The translations under genes and the position numbers were made by a program. Source: Nissolia schottii (lineage: Eukaryota > Streptophyta > Magnoliopsida > Fabales > Fabaceae). Taken from it: a DNA stretch of 64,000 bases. The DNA lies in contig QANU01025285.1 of assembly GCA_003254905.1 (NCBI GenBank), positions 254,197 to 318,196 on the forward strand, read 5' to 3'. Under the pieces are notes generated by a model that saw only the letters and a program-made list of their open reading frames with translations, made no database searches and had not been told where the DNA came from. Each line of letters opens with the position of its first letter. The stretch's first letter is position 1. Of this stretch, positions 38,022 to 49,769 are shown in pieces.

Positions 38022-41000
38022 CACTACAAGAAAAATATGCATTAGCGACGAAATTTAGAGAGGAAAAATTTTCTCACTAATCCCTCACTGATTAGCAAGG
38101 TATTAGCGAGAAAAATGAAGATCCATAGCAAGAAATTGAAAAATGAGGGACAAAATGTTCAGTGAGCAATTAGAGACATATTAGCAAGGACATGATCCTT
38201 TGTAACATATATTTCATTATTAAAGTGTTTAGCAAGAGACAAATTCATCGCTACTCTCCACAAACAATTAAAATATGTACATGGAGGGAAAATTCCCTCA
38301 TAAATCCTTCGCAAACCCTCAACATAATTTAGTGAGAGAAACTTCTTTCGAGAATTCCTCACGACTTTCTTCAATAAAACAGAATCTTTTCCTTTCCCTT
38401 GTAGCAAAGAATTAATCCATCGTTAATCTCTCACTAAACTTTTAATATTTTAATTTTCTTATTTAGTGAGGGATTGTTCCCTCGCAAATCCCTCACAACC
38501 TGTCAACATAATTTAGCGACAAAATATACCCTTGCTCTTCACTCGCAAAACATTCAATCTAAACTAAATCCTTCGCTTCCTTTTTAGTGAGGGATGCTTT
38601 TGTCGGTGATCTATCTCTAAACTTTTAACATTTCACTTTTTTATTTAGCGAGAGAACGTGTTATCGCTAATCTCTCATGACTCTCTTCAACTACACTAAA
38701 TCATTCACTCCCCTTTTAGCGAGGGATAAATCTCTTGTTGATCCCTCACTAAAATTTTAACATTTCACTTTTTTGTTTAGCGAGTGATTGTTCCCTCACA
38801 AATCCCTCATGACTATATCTTCTATTGAACTAAATCATTTCACTTTTAGTTAGGGATAAATCCCTCGCAAATTAATTCCTTGGCAAACTTCAAGGTTAAG
38901 AAAATCGAATCGAACATCAAATGAGTGAAGACACTGGTTCAAAGGTTCAAATGTTATAATCGAGTTCAACCATAGTGTAATTAAATATGTATATTTTATA
39001 TAAATATACATGCATATAATTAATATATGCTACAAAGTACATGAAAAATTATTACATAATATAAATTTTTATACTTATCGTTGATTAATGCTTGCTTTGG
39101 TAATGTTGTGGCTTTCTAAAAGCTATTGAGTTCTTTGAGTTCTTTAAAAGTTGCTTGTGAAAAGATATATTAGTATTGTTTGATAAAATAATGTAAAAGT
39201 GACTCTCAAAATGTAGAAATCACAAAAATGATGTTTGGTAAATATACCATAAAGTTACTCTTAAGTTATAAAATGACTATAGCAAACATGAATAGTAACA
39301 TGAATAATTTTTATTTTCACACGCCATTAAATTTCTATATTTCATATGATTAAAAAAATTGATCTATGTAGAAACATCCTAAGCATGTCTATTGATTACT
39401 TAGATGTAATGGATGACTTGCATAAAATTGGACAGTGCCATTTTATTACTAATGTTTGATAAATCAATATTCATTTTCTTCTTATCAATCTTTGTTGTTT
39501 AAAAGTGTTGATTAGAATTTGCAAATATTAGATATGATGACAAACATTGTGTGAACCTTTTAACGTGTGTTTAGTGTTTTCAGTAAAAATAAAGCTAAGG
39601 CCCAATTCCATACAACTCACACATAGAAGCAAATTTATAGTCATGGACCAAACAACTTGGGCCCAAGTACTTCAACGTAAAAATTAATGGAAACAGCTTG
39701 TGAGCACACAACTCACAGCCCATTACACTAAAAATAAAGAAAGAAAGCCCAAATTTGAGCGAAAAGGAAAGCTAGGATAAGACAAAAAAATTGGGAAAGC
39801 AAATTGTCAGCATAAAGGAAGAAAAAGGTGACGTGAAGCCATCAACAAAAGAAAGTTTAATAAAGAAAGACAAGATAAAATCAAATTGACAAGAAGTCAA
39901 AAAAGGAAGCTTGGGAAAATAAAATCAGCATTTCCCACACGGTTAAAAAGGAAATAAAGAAAGAGTATGTTGCAACGGTCAAAATCTTTTGGAAAAGGAA
40001 GGAAGAAAAGAAAGAGAAAGAAGGCATGAGGAAGCAATGAAGCTACATCTATGGACTCTATAAAACGAAGGAGGAAACTACACAAATAAAGATGTTAAAG
40101 GGAAATTTCAAAAAGGGAAATTAGGAAGCTATCAGAACAACTTGGGAAAGAAAGAAATAAAAGGAAAGGAAGAAGAGGAAGAAGGAGATGCCGCAACGGT
40201 CAGTAAAAATAATGGAGGAAAAAGAGGACAATAAAGAAAGATGGAAAAAGTGAAGAAATGCCTCCATTAAAGGGTGTCAACAGAAAATTTGGAGACAGGA
40301 AAAAAATAAGAGGAAGATCTGATGATTTCATGGAAACTAAAAAGGAAAGCAAAACCTATCAAGTAAGAATAGTAGAAGAAAGGGAAAAATGACATGAATG
40401 AAGGACATAGCATTAAGCACTGAGTATGAAGAACCTGCAAAAGTCTAAGCTCGTAGTCAAGTATAAATGAAAAGCTTCTGATCATTTATCATGTAGAAAA
40501 AGTGAGAATCGTATAGCCTACCATTGGAGCACTCCCTCACCTATTCTTTCCTCTCAAAAGTCTCCTACTCTAAATTTATTTTTCTAGCCTCTGATCTGTG
40601 ATTTCTTTGTTTCATTTTGGTGAGAAAAACGTGTTTTATTTGAGAGTTATTGAGAGCAAAAGAGTGTGAGTCAAGAGAGAGTTCTTGTTTTAAGGTTCCT
40701 AGTTTCGAAAGGTTTGTTTTTGAAATTCTGTGAGGTATTTGAGAGATATTTGAAACTTGTTATTGGTGTTTGTATTTGGGAGATTTGTGGAAGAAAAGAG
40801 ATTGGAAGTGTTTGAAGAACTGGATGTCGATTCATAACATTTAGGAATCGAACCAGTATAAACCTTGTGTGTTCGTTTTTCTTGCCTTCACTTTTTGTGC
40901 TTCTGAATTTTAGAAAGAAACTATGTTTCTGTTTTTGAAAAAGCTTTATTTCAAATTACGGAAAACTTGTCTCCCTGAACATAAGAAGATTATCTCCTAA

Positions 41001-42016
41001 GTTTTCAGGAGATAACTTTTCTGATCAGAAAAGAATTTTAATTTTCTTAAAAAGTGTTTGCTTAGATTCAATCCCCCTTCTCTAAGCCATATAAAACCAT
41101 CAAAAAGTATCTTTTTACTTGTCATTGTTCCATCTTTTCTTAGTCTATTATCTACATTTGTGCATACACAATTTTAGATCAATGTCTGTAAAATATGAAG
41201 AATTGAAGACCCATTCAATAGTCCATTGGAAGGTTGGCAAAACCAATGGCCAAAAGTATAAAAATAGCAAGGCAAGACATCCTTTTTGTGTTGCAAGTGC
41301 CACTCTCTTAATTCTACATTGGCTAAAATAAAAAGTAGAAGACAAACCTTTTATTATAAAATTAAAGGAGTTACGTTGGATTTGTCAACATATGAATTGT
41401 TCACACACTTAAATCAAGATTGGAAACCAAATCTCGTTTTGGGCATACAAAACATAAATATTTTACTTTATTTGTTTTATTGCTTTATTAATTTATGAAT
41501 AATTTATTAATAATTAATTATTAATAATTTAATTTATAATAATTAATTTCTAAAAGAGGTTAAAAATTTGTAAAAGAAACTAGTTTATTAATTGAAATTT
41601 GTAGCAAGGAACTAGTGATGAATTAATGATAAAATTCATTTTTGGTATTTGTCATATTCACGTCGGATTAGCTATGAATCAATGACAAATTTGCGATGAA
41701 TGTTGTGAGGAATCTACAAGGAATTAGCTACGGTACAATTCCTCGTAAATTTGCAACGATTTAAGAAACCATTTCCATCATAAAATAGCTATGAATTAGC
41801 GACAAAATAACAACAAATTGTTTCGTCACTAAAATAAATTAGTTATGAATTGGCAGCCAAATTATTTTCCAAGATAATCAGCAACTTCAGAACATTGACG
41901 ACCACATTGGTCGCTAATCAATTGTTAATCTCTTGGTAATTTATGATGGAAATGGTTTCTCAGCGGCAGATTAATGACCAATTTCACCATCACTAATCCA
42001 CAAAATTCGTGTAGTA
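38022..42016. mobile_element. Candidate CACTA (En/Spm) transposon
   Basis: The left end CACTACAAGAAAAA matches the CACTA consensus. The right end, read on the minus strand, is TACTACACGAATTTTG, a diverged copy. Both are flanked by TAT (38019-38021 and 42017-42019), the 3-bp duplication expected. Next to the left tip lies ATTAGCGACGAAATT; next to the right tip lies ATTAGTGATGGTGAAATT. Both ends carry 400-900 bp of short inverted motifs (AGCGAGGGAT...ATCCCTCGC; GAATTAGCGACAAA). A short frame at 41182-41260 includes HWKVGKTNGQKY, faintly like the WxxGKTNKDG region of plant CACTA proteins. Interior 38900-41500 is otherwise unrecognised. The two ends could belong to different elements. Confidence 0.55.
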
Positions 42017-42398
42017 TATGAGACCAACTAACACTAACCCTTCCTCATCTCTCACCATCGCTGCCACTAGCACTACATCTTCTTCTCACTACCAATGTCG
42101 CCCTCGACCTAGCCACCACACCACAAACCCCAAAATTAGATATTGGCACCAAAAATGCTACCGATGACCTTACCTTATAGTTTGCGACAGCTAGAATCAT
42201 GATACATCATGAAGGAAAATGCGATCATCATAGTCATCAGAATTGAAAAGTTTCTAAAAGGCTATATAAGTAATGAAGCAAAGGAGCAACGTAGAGAAGA
42301 TTCATTTAGGATACATTTGACACCTTTAGAAAGAAATTCTTTCATGATCTTGGAGCAAATTCAACTATGCATGCTCCAAGAACATATTTAGTCATTGA

Positions 42399-42436
<38 letters not shown>
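42399..42436. repeat. (TA)n microsatellite
   Basis: About 18 TA units, followed 11 bp later by a single N (42447), probably an assembly uncertainty at the repeat. Confidence 0.95.
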
Positions 42437-42438
<2 letters not shown>

Positions 42439-42447
42439 TGTAAAATN

Positions 42448-43239
42448 TCATGGAACTACATTCAATGTGCTCTATGAACATGTAAAAATTTCTCCCTAAA
42501 ATAGAAACATGAAACTCTATAATCGATCCACAAAAAACACACCACCAAAAACACAATAAAGTACAATACACAAAACAGAATACACAGAAAATGTAGCTCC
42601 ATGAGAACCCTCTTGCAGCACCAGGAATATCAACCATGACGACACCTAAAATTAATCACCTCAAAACACCTTGTAAAACACTTGTCATAGTTGAAATTAT
42701 AACTTATTTTTGGAGACAATGCCTTAGACTCTCCGTTGCTGTACCACGGGAGCCTCCGAATCCATATTGGCCTCGAAACCTAATTGACACTACAAAACAA
42801 AACCCCGGTGTATCCTGAAATATGTGTTGAGCTCAAACATTGGCTTCCCACTACAATCTCTCCTTCAACCTTGGAATGTAATGTAGGGTCGACCATCATA
42901 GCTTTTCCTTGTCCAGCATTCATTGCCCCACCAACTTCATTCATGGAAAGTTAGAGTCCATTTGGTTTTTGCTTTTTATTTCACATGTTTTTTTATTTTT
43001 GAGTTGTGTGAAGAAAATATTGAACAAAAGAAATGAAAACCTAAATGAAACAGAAATCTAACAAATCAATGATCACCAATGATCAGTCGCAATAAAAAAT
43101 GAATGGAATGAAGTGTAATTTTACACATGCTTTGAAGTGGAGCACAATTTAAGAAAACTTCAATTATAGTTTGTGCTAGTTGTCTTTTCCTATATCATGA
43201 CCAAATTTGGTTTTTCTTCTTAAAAGATTAACATTTATT
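42448..43239. other. Spacer, no gene seen
   Basis: Short frames of 60-80 codons at 42392-42818 have no recognisable domain. The remainder is AT-rich. No RNA gene. Confidence 0.5.
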
Positions 43240-43325
43240 GGCCAATTAGCTATAGCTCAACTAGTATGAGAGTCTCCATTCTCTTAAAGGTCTTAGGTTC
43301 GAGCCTCTCCAATATAAAAAAAAAA
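43240..43325 (+). mobile_element. Minimal tRNA-derived SINE with target duplication
   Basis: A tRNA-like A box (TAGCTCAACTAGTATGAG, from 43252) and B box (GGTTCGAGCC, 43296-43305) are followed at once by a poly(A) run. The 86-bp insert is flanked by near-identical direct repeats: AAAAGATTAACATTTAT (43223-43239) and AAAAGATTTAACATTTAT (about 43326-43343). This is the hallmark of LINE-mediated retroposition of a Pol III transcript. It has almost no non-tRNA body, so it is either a very short SINE or a 5' tRNA-type retropseudogene. Confidence 0.78.
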
Positions 43326-43343
43326 AAAAGATTTAACATTTAT

Positions 43344-45029
43344 CTTGCCTAATAATTGTTGGTCTCACAAAATGTAATGTATTTCTCTGTTTTTTTAAAA
43401 TAATAATTTATTTCTCGAGGTCAATATTTATCAAAAGAAAAATGTTAGTGTATTTCAGTAGTAAAATTTTCAACTACTACAATGAACACCATTATTTTAT
43501 TTGATTATGAAAATATGAAATGATTTTTTTATTTTCCATATGATTTTCATAATTGGTTTTTATTTATCATAATTGATTTTCATCTAACCACAAATTTTTT
43601 TTGTCATTCTCATGAGTAAATATTTCTTTTTTTTTTCTTTGGTCGAAACGAGTAAGGATTCAACCTCCACCATATATCTAAGGAATAAGATAAAGTACCA
43701 CCATCTCACACATTTTTTGTTGAAAGATTTGAGATTCTATTGATGAGAAGCCCGCCAAAAGGGGAAAGATATACAATAAGCACAACCCAGGGTCGCACAC
43801 TAAAGGGCAAGATGTGGGGCAGAACAAACTCCAGTCTTGTTGGACAAGCCTTGTTAAAACCTTTATGAGAAAAAAATTCACATGGGGAACAACGTGAAAT
43901 AAGGAAAAGAGCACCTATCCAGCCATCTAAACCACGCCAACAGGCCAGCTAGTGGACTGGCCTAGCCTGGCCTATTTTTATGCAAACATATCAAGGCAAT
44001 ACCTTAACCATTAGGCTAGTATCATTTTTGTGATATTTTATGCAAACATATTTATTAATATAATTTTATTGTTTTAATTTTTATTTTTAGAAATCCTAAA
44101 TTAAAGAACTCTATCTCTCTTTTATTTCTCATTCTCACATTAAAAGATAAAAAAAATTGCAATTCAATCATATATGCTTGTTCATGTATAGGGGTGAATA
44201 AACAAACCAAGCATGGTTGCTCGTCTTGTTTGTGTTAGACTAATGTGTTTAAATGTTTCATTATTGGAAGTTTAAATTTATGTTGTTGATGATGGAACCT
44301 TTTTCTTGATTTATAGAGTTGTAATTTGGATTGATGTATGAATTTTTGTTTAAATATTAGATTGTTGTTGCAATTTAAATTTTTGTCGATCTATTAGTTC
44401 TTGATCAATAGATGTAGAAGTTTTATTTAAATATTAAACAAGCCATGATAAATAGACCAGAGAATAGATTTCTAATAATATATATATATATACACACACA
44501 TAGGCAGGTCTGCCAGGCATCAGGTCAGGTCAGACCCAAACAAAAAATGAATGAAACAAGTTCGATCTGTTAAGAGTTTGACCTAACCTGGCCTGTCTTG
44601 TTCCCGTCCCTAATCCCCCCAACCTGACCATATACAAAAATAGTGAGACCCTATAAAATAACAAAATGGACTACACGCAGAAGAACTCATAGAAGAGAAC
44701 CCAATGAGTACAACGGGAGGAAAATACACAGTAGAAACAGGCCCATATACTGGGACTAACCCAACTGGATAAGAAAATGAGACTACCCCAACTAGATAAG
44801 AAACAGGCCCATATATTGGGACTAACCAAACTAGATTAGAAACAGGCCCATATATAGGCACACTTAAAGCTGCTTTTTTCATTTATTTTCTTAACCTAAA
44901 TTAGAAAAGCAATGTTGAAGCTTGTCTAACTTTTGGGTTATCGCAGAAATTCTCAGGCCTGATAAATAGATCATTTAATCAATTTCGAACTGGGCCAAGA
45001 TTTTTGACGGAAACCAGCTAGACACCTTA
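43344..45029. other. Repeat-rich spacer without genes
   Basis: Contains GGCCTAGCCTGGCC-type and CAGGTCAGGTCAGACC-type stretches (43935-43972 and 44505-44625) resembling the ends of the ACCC-rich hAT-like MITEs elsewhere, without clear boundaries. A 16-bp direct repeat (TTTTATGCAAACATAT, 43976-43991 and 44036-44051) brackets a 44-bp tRNA-like insert. An imperfect tandem repeat with CAGGCCCATATA units lies at 44738-44862. Confidence 0.5.
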
Positions 45030-45036
45030 ATGATTC

Positions 45037-45110
<74 letters not shown>

Positions 45111-45111
45111 T
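45037..45111. repeat. (ATT)n microsatellite
   Basis: About 24 uninterrupted TTA/ATT units, giving a spurious poly-Ile frame. Confidence 0.97.
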
Positions 45112-45223
45112 TATTGTATTTTTCTAAACGTGACACCTTCATGATTCAGAATGTTGATAATGACTACCGATTGACCAAAACAATTGGGGGAAAAAAATGG
45201 GTGGCTGTTAAAAAGAATCCCCT

Positions 45224-45253
45224 CCCTTCCCCTTCCCCTTCCCCTTCCCCTTC
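45224..45253. repeat. (CCCCTT)n hexamer repeat
   Basis: Four to five CCTTCC-type hexamer units immediately before the hAT-like element. Confidence 0.9.
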
Positions 45254-45304
45254 TATCCCTTTGATTAATTTTGTTTACTTTACTACTTAGCTCACAAACA
45301 AAAC

Positions 45305-45836
45305 TAGGGGTGTACAACGGATTGGGGTGACCTGCCAACCCGCCGACCCAACCCAACTCGACCCCCTTTAGGTCCGATGGGGTTGGGTTGACAAGCCACT
45401 TCCATCCGACAAGTCACTTGTGTAGGGTCAAGGGTTGGAATCCGAATTATGAAACTCGACCCAATGCCAACCCACATTCTTATTTTATTATTTAATTATT
45501 TTTTTATTATTATTTTATATATATTAAAAAAAATCTTTTTGTTATTAGATTTACTTTATTTTATTTTTTTTACTTAAGACCATTTTATGCATAAGATAAT
45601 TTATATTTTTTAATTAAAAATATATTTTTATAAAAGAATAAGTTAAATAAAAAAAGTGAATTTAAAAAAAAAAAAGATAGGTCACTCGCTGACGTGTCTA
45701 ACCCAATCCGTCTCAGACAGGCCACTGGTTTGGCGAGTGCCCAACCAAAAAATGCAAAAATGACCCGACTTGTCTAAGATGAGTCTGGTCTCAAACACAG
45801 GCAAGTCTGACCCTACTCGACTAGTTTACACCCGTA
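45305..45836. mobile_element. Second non-autonomous hAT-type element with exact target duplication
   Basis: Starts TAGGGGTGTACAAC and ends GTTTACACCCGTA, imperfect inverted ends like those of the 17406 element. It is flanked by the identical octamer AACAAAAC (45297-45304 and 45837-45844). The interior has the same plan: ACCC/GGGT-rich arms (ACCCAACCCAACTCGACC) around an AT-rich core. 532 bp, no transposase. Confidence 0.88.
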
Positions 45837-46002
45837 AACAAAACCAAAGATAATACCATATTTTTTGTTTGAATTATTAAAATTTAATTGAACTATAAAA
45901 TAATGGATGGGTTAATCGACCAACACGCACAATCCGCACCTTGCTTGATTTTAATTGGGCTTATTTTGACTCTTATAGATAATGCTAGAACTCCAGTATC
46001 AT

Positions 46003-46074
46003 TCCGTTGTAGTCTAGTTGGTCAGGATATTCGGCTCTCACCCGAAAGACCCGGGTTCAAGTCCCGGCAACGGA
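46003..46074 (+). tRNA. tRNA-Glu (CTC anticodon)
   Basis: A 72-nt cloverleaf with a perfect acceptor stem (TCCGTTG with CAACGGA), A box TAGTCTAGTTGG and anticodon stem TTCGG/CCGAA enclosing loop CTCTCAC with anticodon CTC. The T arm CCGGGTTCAAGTCCCGG contains the B box. No intron, no encoded CCA, and a T run right after (46076-46082) serves as Pol III terminator. It is essentially the standard plant nuclear tRNA-Glu. Intact, so likely functional. Confidence 0.97.
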
Positions 46075-46075
46075 A

Positions 46076-46082
46076 TTTTTTT
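46076..46082 (+). terminator. Pol III terminator of tRNA-Glu
   Basis: A run of seven or more T residues begins two bases after the mature tRNA 3' end. Confidence 0.85.
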
Positions 46083-46471
46083 TGCATCACCTCGACACAA
46101 GCTATCACTTTCTCCACTAACTTTGCTAGTAGCTCTATCTGTTAAGCTATTCTTTTTCTCATTTACAAGAAGCTTTTATCTCACCCGTGTGCTACTACTT
46201 GCACAAATTTAGAATTGCACAAAGAGATAATGTCAACATTTGGTAGTATATTTTGAAAATAAGTACAATGAAATGTACAAGCCAATGTATATCTGTAAAA
46301 GCTAGACAATATTCATGGATGTGTTACTAGAAGGCCATGGTAATTGTTTGAAGTCCAAAATATGAGAAGCATTATTTCCACATACATGAAGATGCTATCT
46401 CCCATCAAAAATGATGCTGATACAGAAGCCTGCATTTGCATTGTCATTGCCATTGCGCATCGCTCGCTAGT

Positions 46472-49023
46472 TCATGGCTCAAATGTTCCGTTTGAGTGCT
46501 CCTCACCTGCAAAAGTGGAGGTTCCATTTGGCAACCGGTTCATGCTATTGCTAGAGTGATTATTTGAATATGGGGAATATGTAGAAACAGCACTGCCTCG
46601 TGAATACCGGTTCTGTGCGGCGGTGCTACTTCTTGTTACCTTCAGCCGAGCCTTCCGACCCTGAGGTGGAGCATAGAAGAAGCATTTCCATCATAGGGAA
46701 AAGAGAGATAACAGAGAACCAAAAAGCTCAAATTAGCATGCATGGCAATCGAGAAGAAAGATTGTCACTGAATTTCCTCAATCATCAACAACAACAATCA
46801 AGACCTGCCCCACTAACTGAGGTCGGCTATATAAATCAAACGTTGCACTGAATTTTCAATCATTACACAATAAAATCATTTAATGGATACTAATCATGTG
46901 AATTTATGATACAAAACTAAACTCATGGACATGAAGCTATTAAGTAAACATTTGATTGAGACATGGATCACCATATGCAGTTCTTATAAAAGAATCACCT
47001 TTCCCATGCACTTCTCCAGATGAGGAGCAAACCTCCCCGCCATGATGGACCGGCCGCAATTCATGCACTCAAATATTTCATTTGCCACGGAAGGATGGGT
47101 TTGTCCGAATATGTCGACCACATACTTTCCATTTGCTTCATTACTATTGCTAGGATCGGCCACCCTAACCCTGGCTTGAGCTGACAACTTCAATTCTTCA
47201 TCTTCTTCTTCCAAATTAGAATCAAGGCCCAGCCTTGCTACTCTGTGAGACTCCGATGCCACGTCAACTATGATGGAATCAAGGAGATCCCAGAAAAAAT
47301 GAGAAGAAAGCTGCAAAACATCCCAATGAAAGCAAATAAGTATAAAATTAAAAATAGAGCAAAATGTATTATTAGATTACTCTTAATGTTTCAATTCACA
47401 ATCACAGACACATAACATAACTAAATAAACGCATGCATATAGGAATCAATCCGCAATAGTAAGAAATGCTACTATCATAGAAATGTAGAATACAAAGAAT
47501 AGCATCTAATGCCAGTTTATCTCATTGTTTTTTTATCTAATATAAAAAGGAGGGGTGAAGATTGACATTCATGATTTCCTCCATCTTTGTTCTGAAAGAA
47601 AGAAATGCTAGTCGATTCAAAGGTTGGCTGTTCAGGATTATTAGCGAGCCCACTTTATGCATGAATGAATCCTTCACAGAAGAGAAGAAAAACAACAAAT
47701 TAATGATACCAACATATGTAAAATGCTTCAAATCCCAGTAAACCCTGTCAAGAGATTAGATTTCCATACTTCTCTAAAGTCCAGACAATGGTCAAAGTAG
47801 ATACTCTACCTAGTAGAAGATTACTACAGGTACAGAGTATTGAATTGCACCTAAGAGTCCATGTGAAGTGTACCAAATAAAAGAGTAGATGGGAAGGATA
47901 AGCTCACAAACGTTGATTCTGCTGGTGATGCGAGGCTTAAACCATTTCGATTTATTTGAAAATCATCAAAATATCTTCAGCATTGTATCATCCTTTGCAA
48001 AAGGTGATTTAACAGGTAAATTTTGGAATGGAAGAAATTTTAGGTTCTAGTTCTATAAATAATGTGGAAAATATGGTTCTATATAATGCATTAGAGAGAG
48101 AGTTTGGGTAGCATCTATTGTGGAAAAGATGGTAAAATCTCGCCTTAAGTGATTTGGGCATGTGAGGAGAAGACATGAAGAACCCCCCAGTAAGAAGGGT
48201 AGATTAGATGATGTGTAGCTTAGTAGTTAAAGGTAGAGGGAGACCAAGAAAAACCACAGAGGAAACTATTAGAAGAGATTTAGAGGTCAATGGCTAGAAT
48301 GCAAACATGGTCCAAGACAGAACACTGTAGCGTCACTTGATCCATGTAGCCGACCACACATAGTAGGACAAGACTTAATTGTTGTTGTTGTTGGTTCTAC
48401 ATACAATGTGGTAAAAATTTTTTAGCACATTATATCTAAAACCAGGATAATCAAGCTCCAATACCTTGCAGCAGAGAAAGGAGAAACAACCTGATGATAT
48501 TACAGTTCTTCTAGCTTTATTAGATTGTTGTTCTCATACATGCCAACACCAGTTGTGAACTGAACCCAAAATTTTTTCCTTACAATTGGTTTTAATTTTT
48601 CAAGTTTTCTTTTCACTGTTGATCATAACCTTAAGAGAGAATGTGCCATTTTTCAGGAATGATATGTTTTACCAACATTTCAGAAGTCAGTTTAAAGAGG
48701 AACGAAATAAAGAACAAGAAAAGAGCAATGATGACAAAGTCATAGATATATTAACATAAAATGAAAGACAAAATGAGTTCTATTAATAATTTCTTCCAAA
48801 AGGGGATCCTAAAGTAAAATCACCAGCTCAAACCCAAAACTTGTGCAATTAAATGCACCAAAGCATGATACAAACAAGAGTTTGGTTGGAGTGTGGAATG
48901 TATTATGAATTCGCATCAATATCTATTTTCCAATTATCTCTGCATACATAAAAACATTCTGCTCAAAATTGAAGTGCAAACCTGGGAATGCGATGACAAG
49001 TTTTCCTCATTAGGAGCTGACAT
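46472..49023 (-). CDS. SGF11: SAGA-associated factor 11 (SGF11), three coding exons
   Basis: Coding exons are 48982-49023 (14 codons), 46999-47310 (104 codons) and 46472-46660 (62 codons plus TGA). All joins are GT-AG and phase 0, giving 180 aa, the length of Arabidopsis SGF11. SGF11 anchors the ubiquitin protease UBP22 in the SAGA-type deubiquitinase module that removes ubiquitin from histone H2B in the nucleus. Seen: N-terminus MSAPNEENLSSHSQ; SHFFWDLLDSIIVDVASE helix; an acidic EEEDEE patch; VDIFGQTHP; then the zinc finger C96-x2-C99-x11-H111-x3-C115 (FECMNCGRSIMAGRFAPHLEKC). A basic GRKARLKVTRSS tail and a Ser/Asn-rich end NGTFEP follow. Intron 1 (1.67 kb) carries an RTE LINE fragment. 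The leader probably starts in a UTR exon near 50.7 kb. Confidence 0.95.
48085..48395 (+). mobile_element. RTE-type LINE 3'-end fragment in SGF11 intron 1
   Basis: The plus strand encodes a decayed C-terminal reverse-transcriptase tail: a VEKMVKSRLK*FGHVRRR-like string (normally RLRWFGHV), stop codons included, then a GRPRKT-like string. It ends in a (TTG)n run (48379-48394), as RTE-clade elements end in short microsatellites instead of poly(A). It lies antisense to SGF11, wholly inside intron 1. Confidence 0.75.
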
Positions 49024-49769
49024 GAGCCTTGACCAAAGCTTTTTTTGTCCTAACTGAAACCCATTACTGGTGAAAGTAAGTAAAAACTATAAAAGCTTTA
49101 TGAAAAGTATTAATAAGACAATAGTGAAGCAAACAAAAGAAAATGCTTGGCAGGTAAAGTAATATATCTGCATGACCTGCACCTACTGTTAAGTGCTAAT
49201 TTGATTTTATCTTTCAAAATATAATAACACATGATAAAAGAATCTCAAAATATATTAAGCCATTGTATATGCTTAAGATGATATGGTATGGCCACATAAA
49301 ACAGAGATATAAATTTCATCATGTAAAGTACAACTAGCAGGCTCTAAGAAAACAAGAATCATGAACAGAAAAAGAGAACACAATAGCTTAAGCAAAAAAA
49401 AGTAGATGTGATTGCAGGAGTCATATTGAATTGTATTGATCTTGGTATAATCAATGGAAAACAGATAAAATAGACTACATAGGATTAGGATCACTTTCTA
49501 TAGATTTCCAGTTTGAAAGGAATAAACATTCAGGAGTCCAACCCAACATAAATCCAGATCAAGGTCCCTATTTGCCAACCCGTCTCACCAAGAAAATCAA
49601 TCTACCAAAGGGGCTTCTTTCTCATAATATGGAAGGCTATGTTGCGCAGAGTACGCAAATTTTGCAAAAATTGGGGTACAGGTATGTCAAATGAGGAAAA
49701 AACAACTTCAACATTTCAAACTCAAAGTAAGAAGTCTAAATGTACATTCAGATTGCACAACAAAAACAA

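Noticed and set aside
45030..45290. 86-codon poly-Ile frame
   Set aside because: Produced entirely by the ATT and CCCCTT microsatellites.
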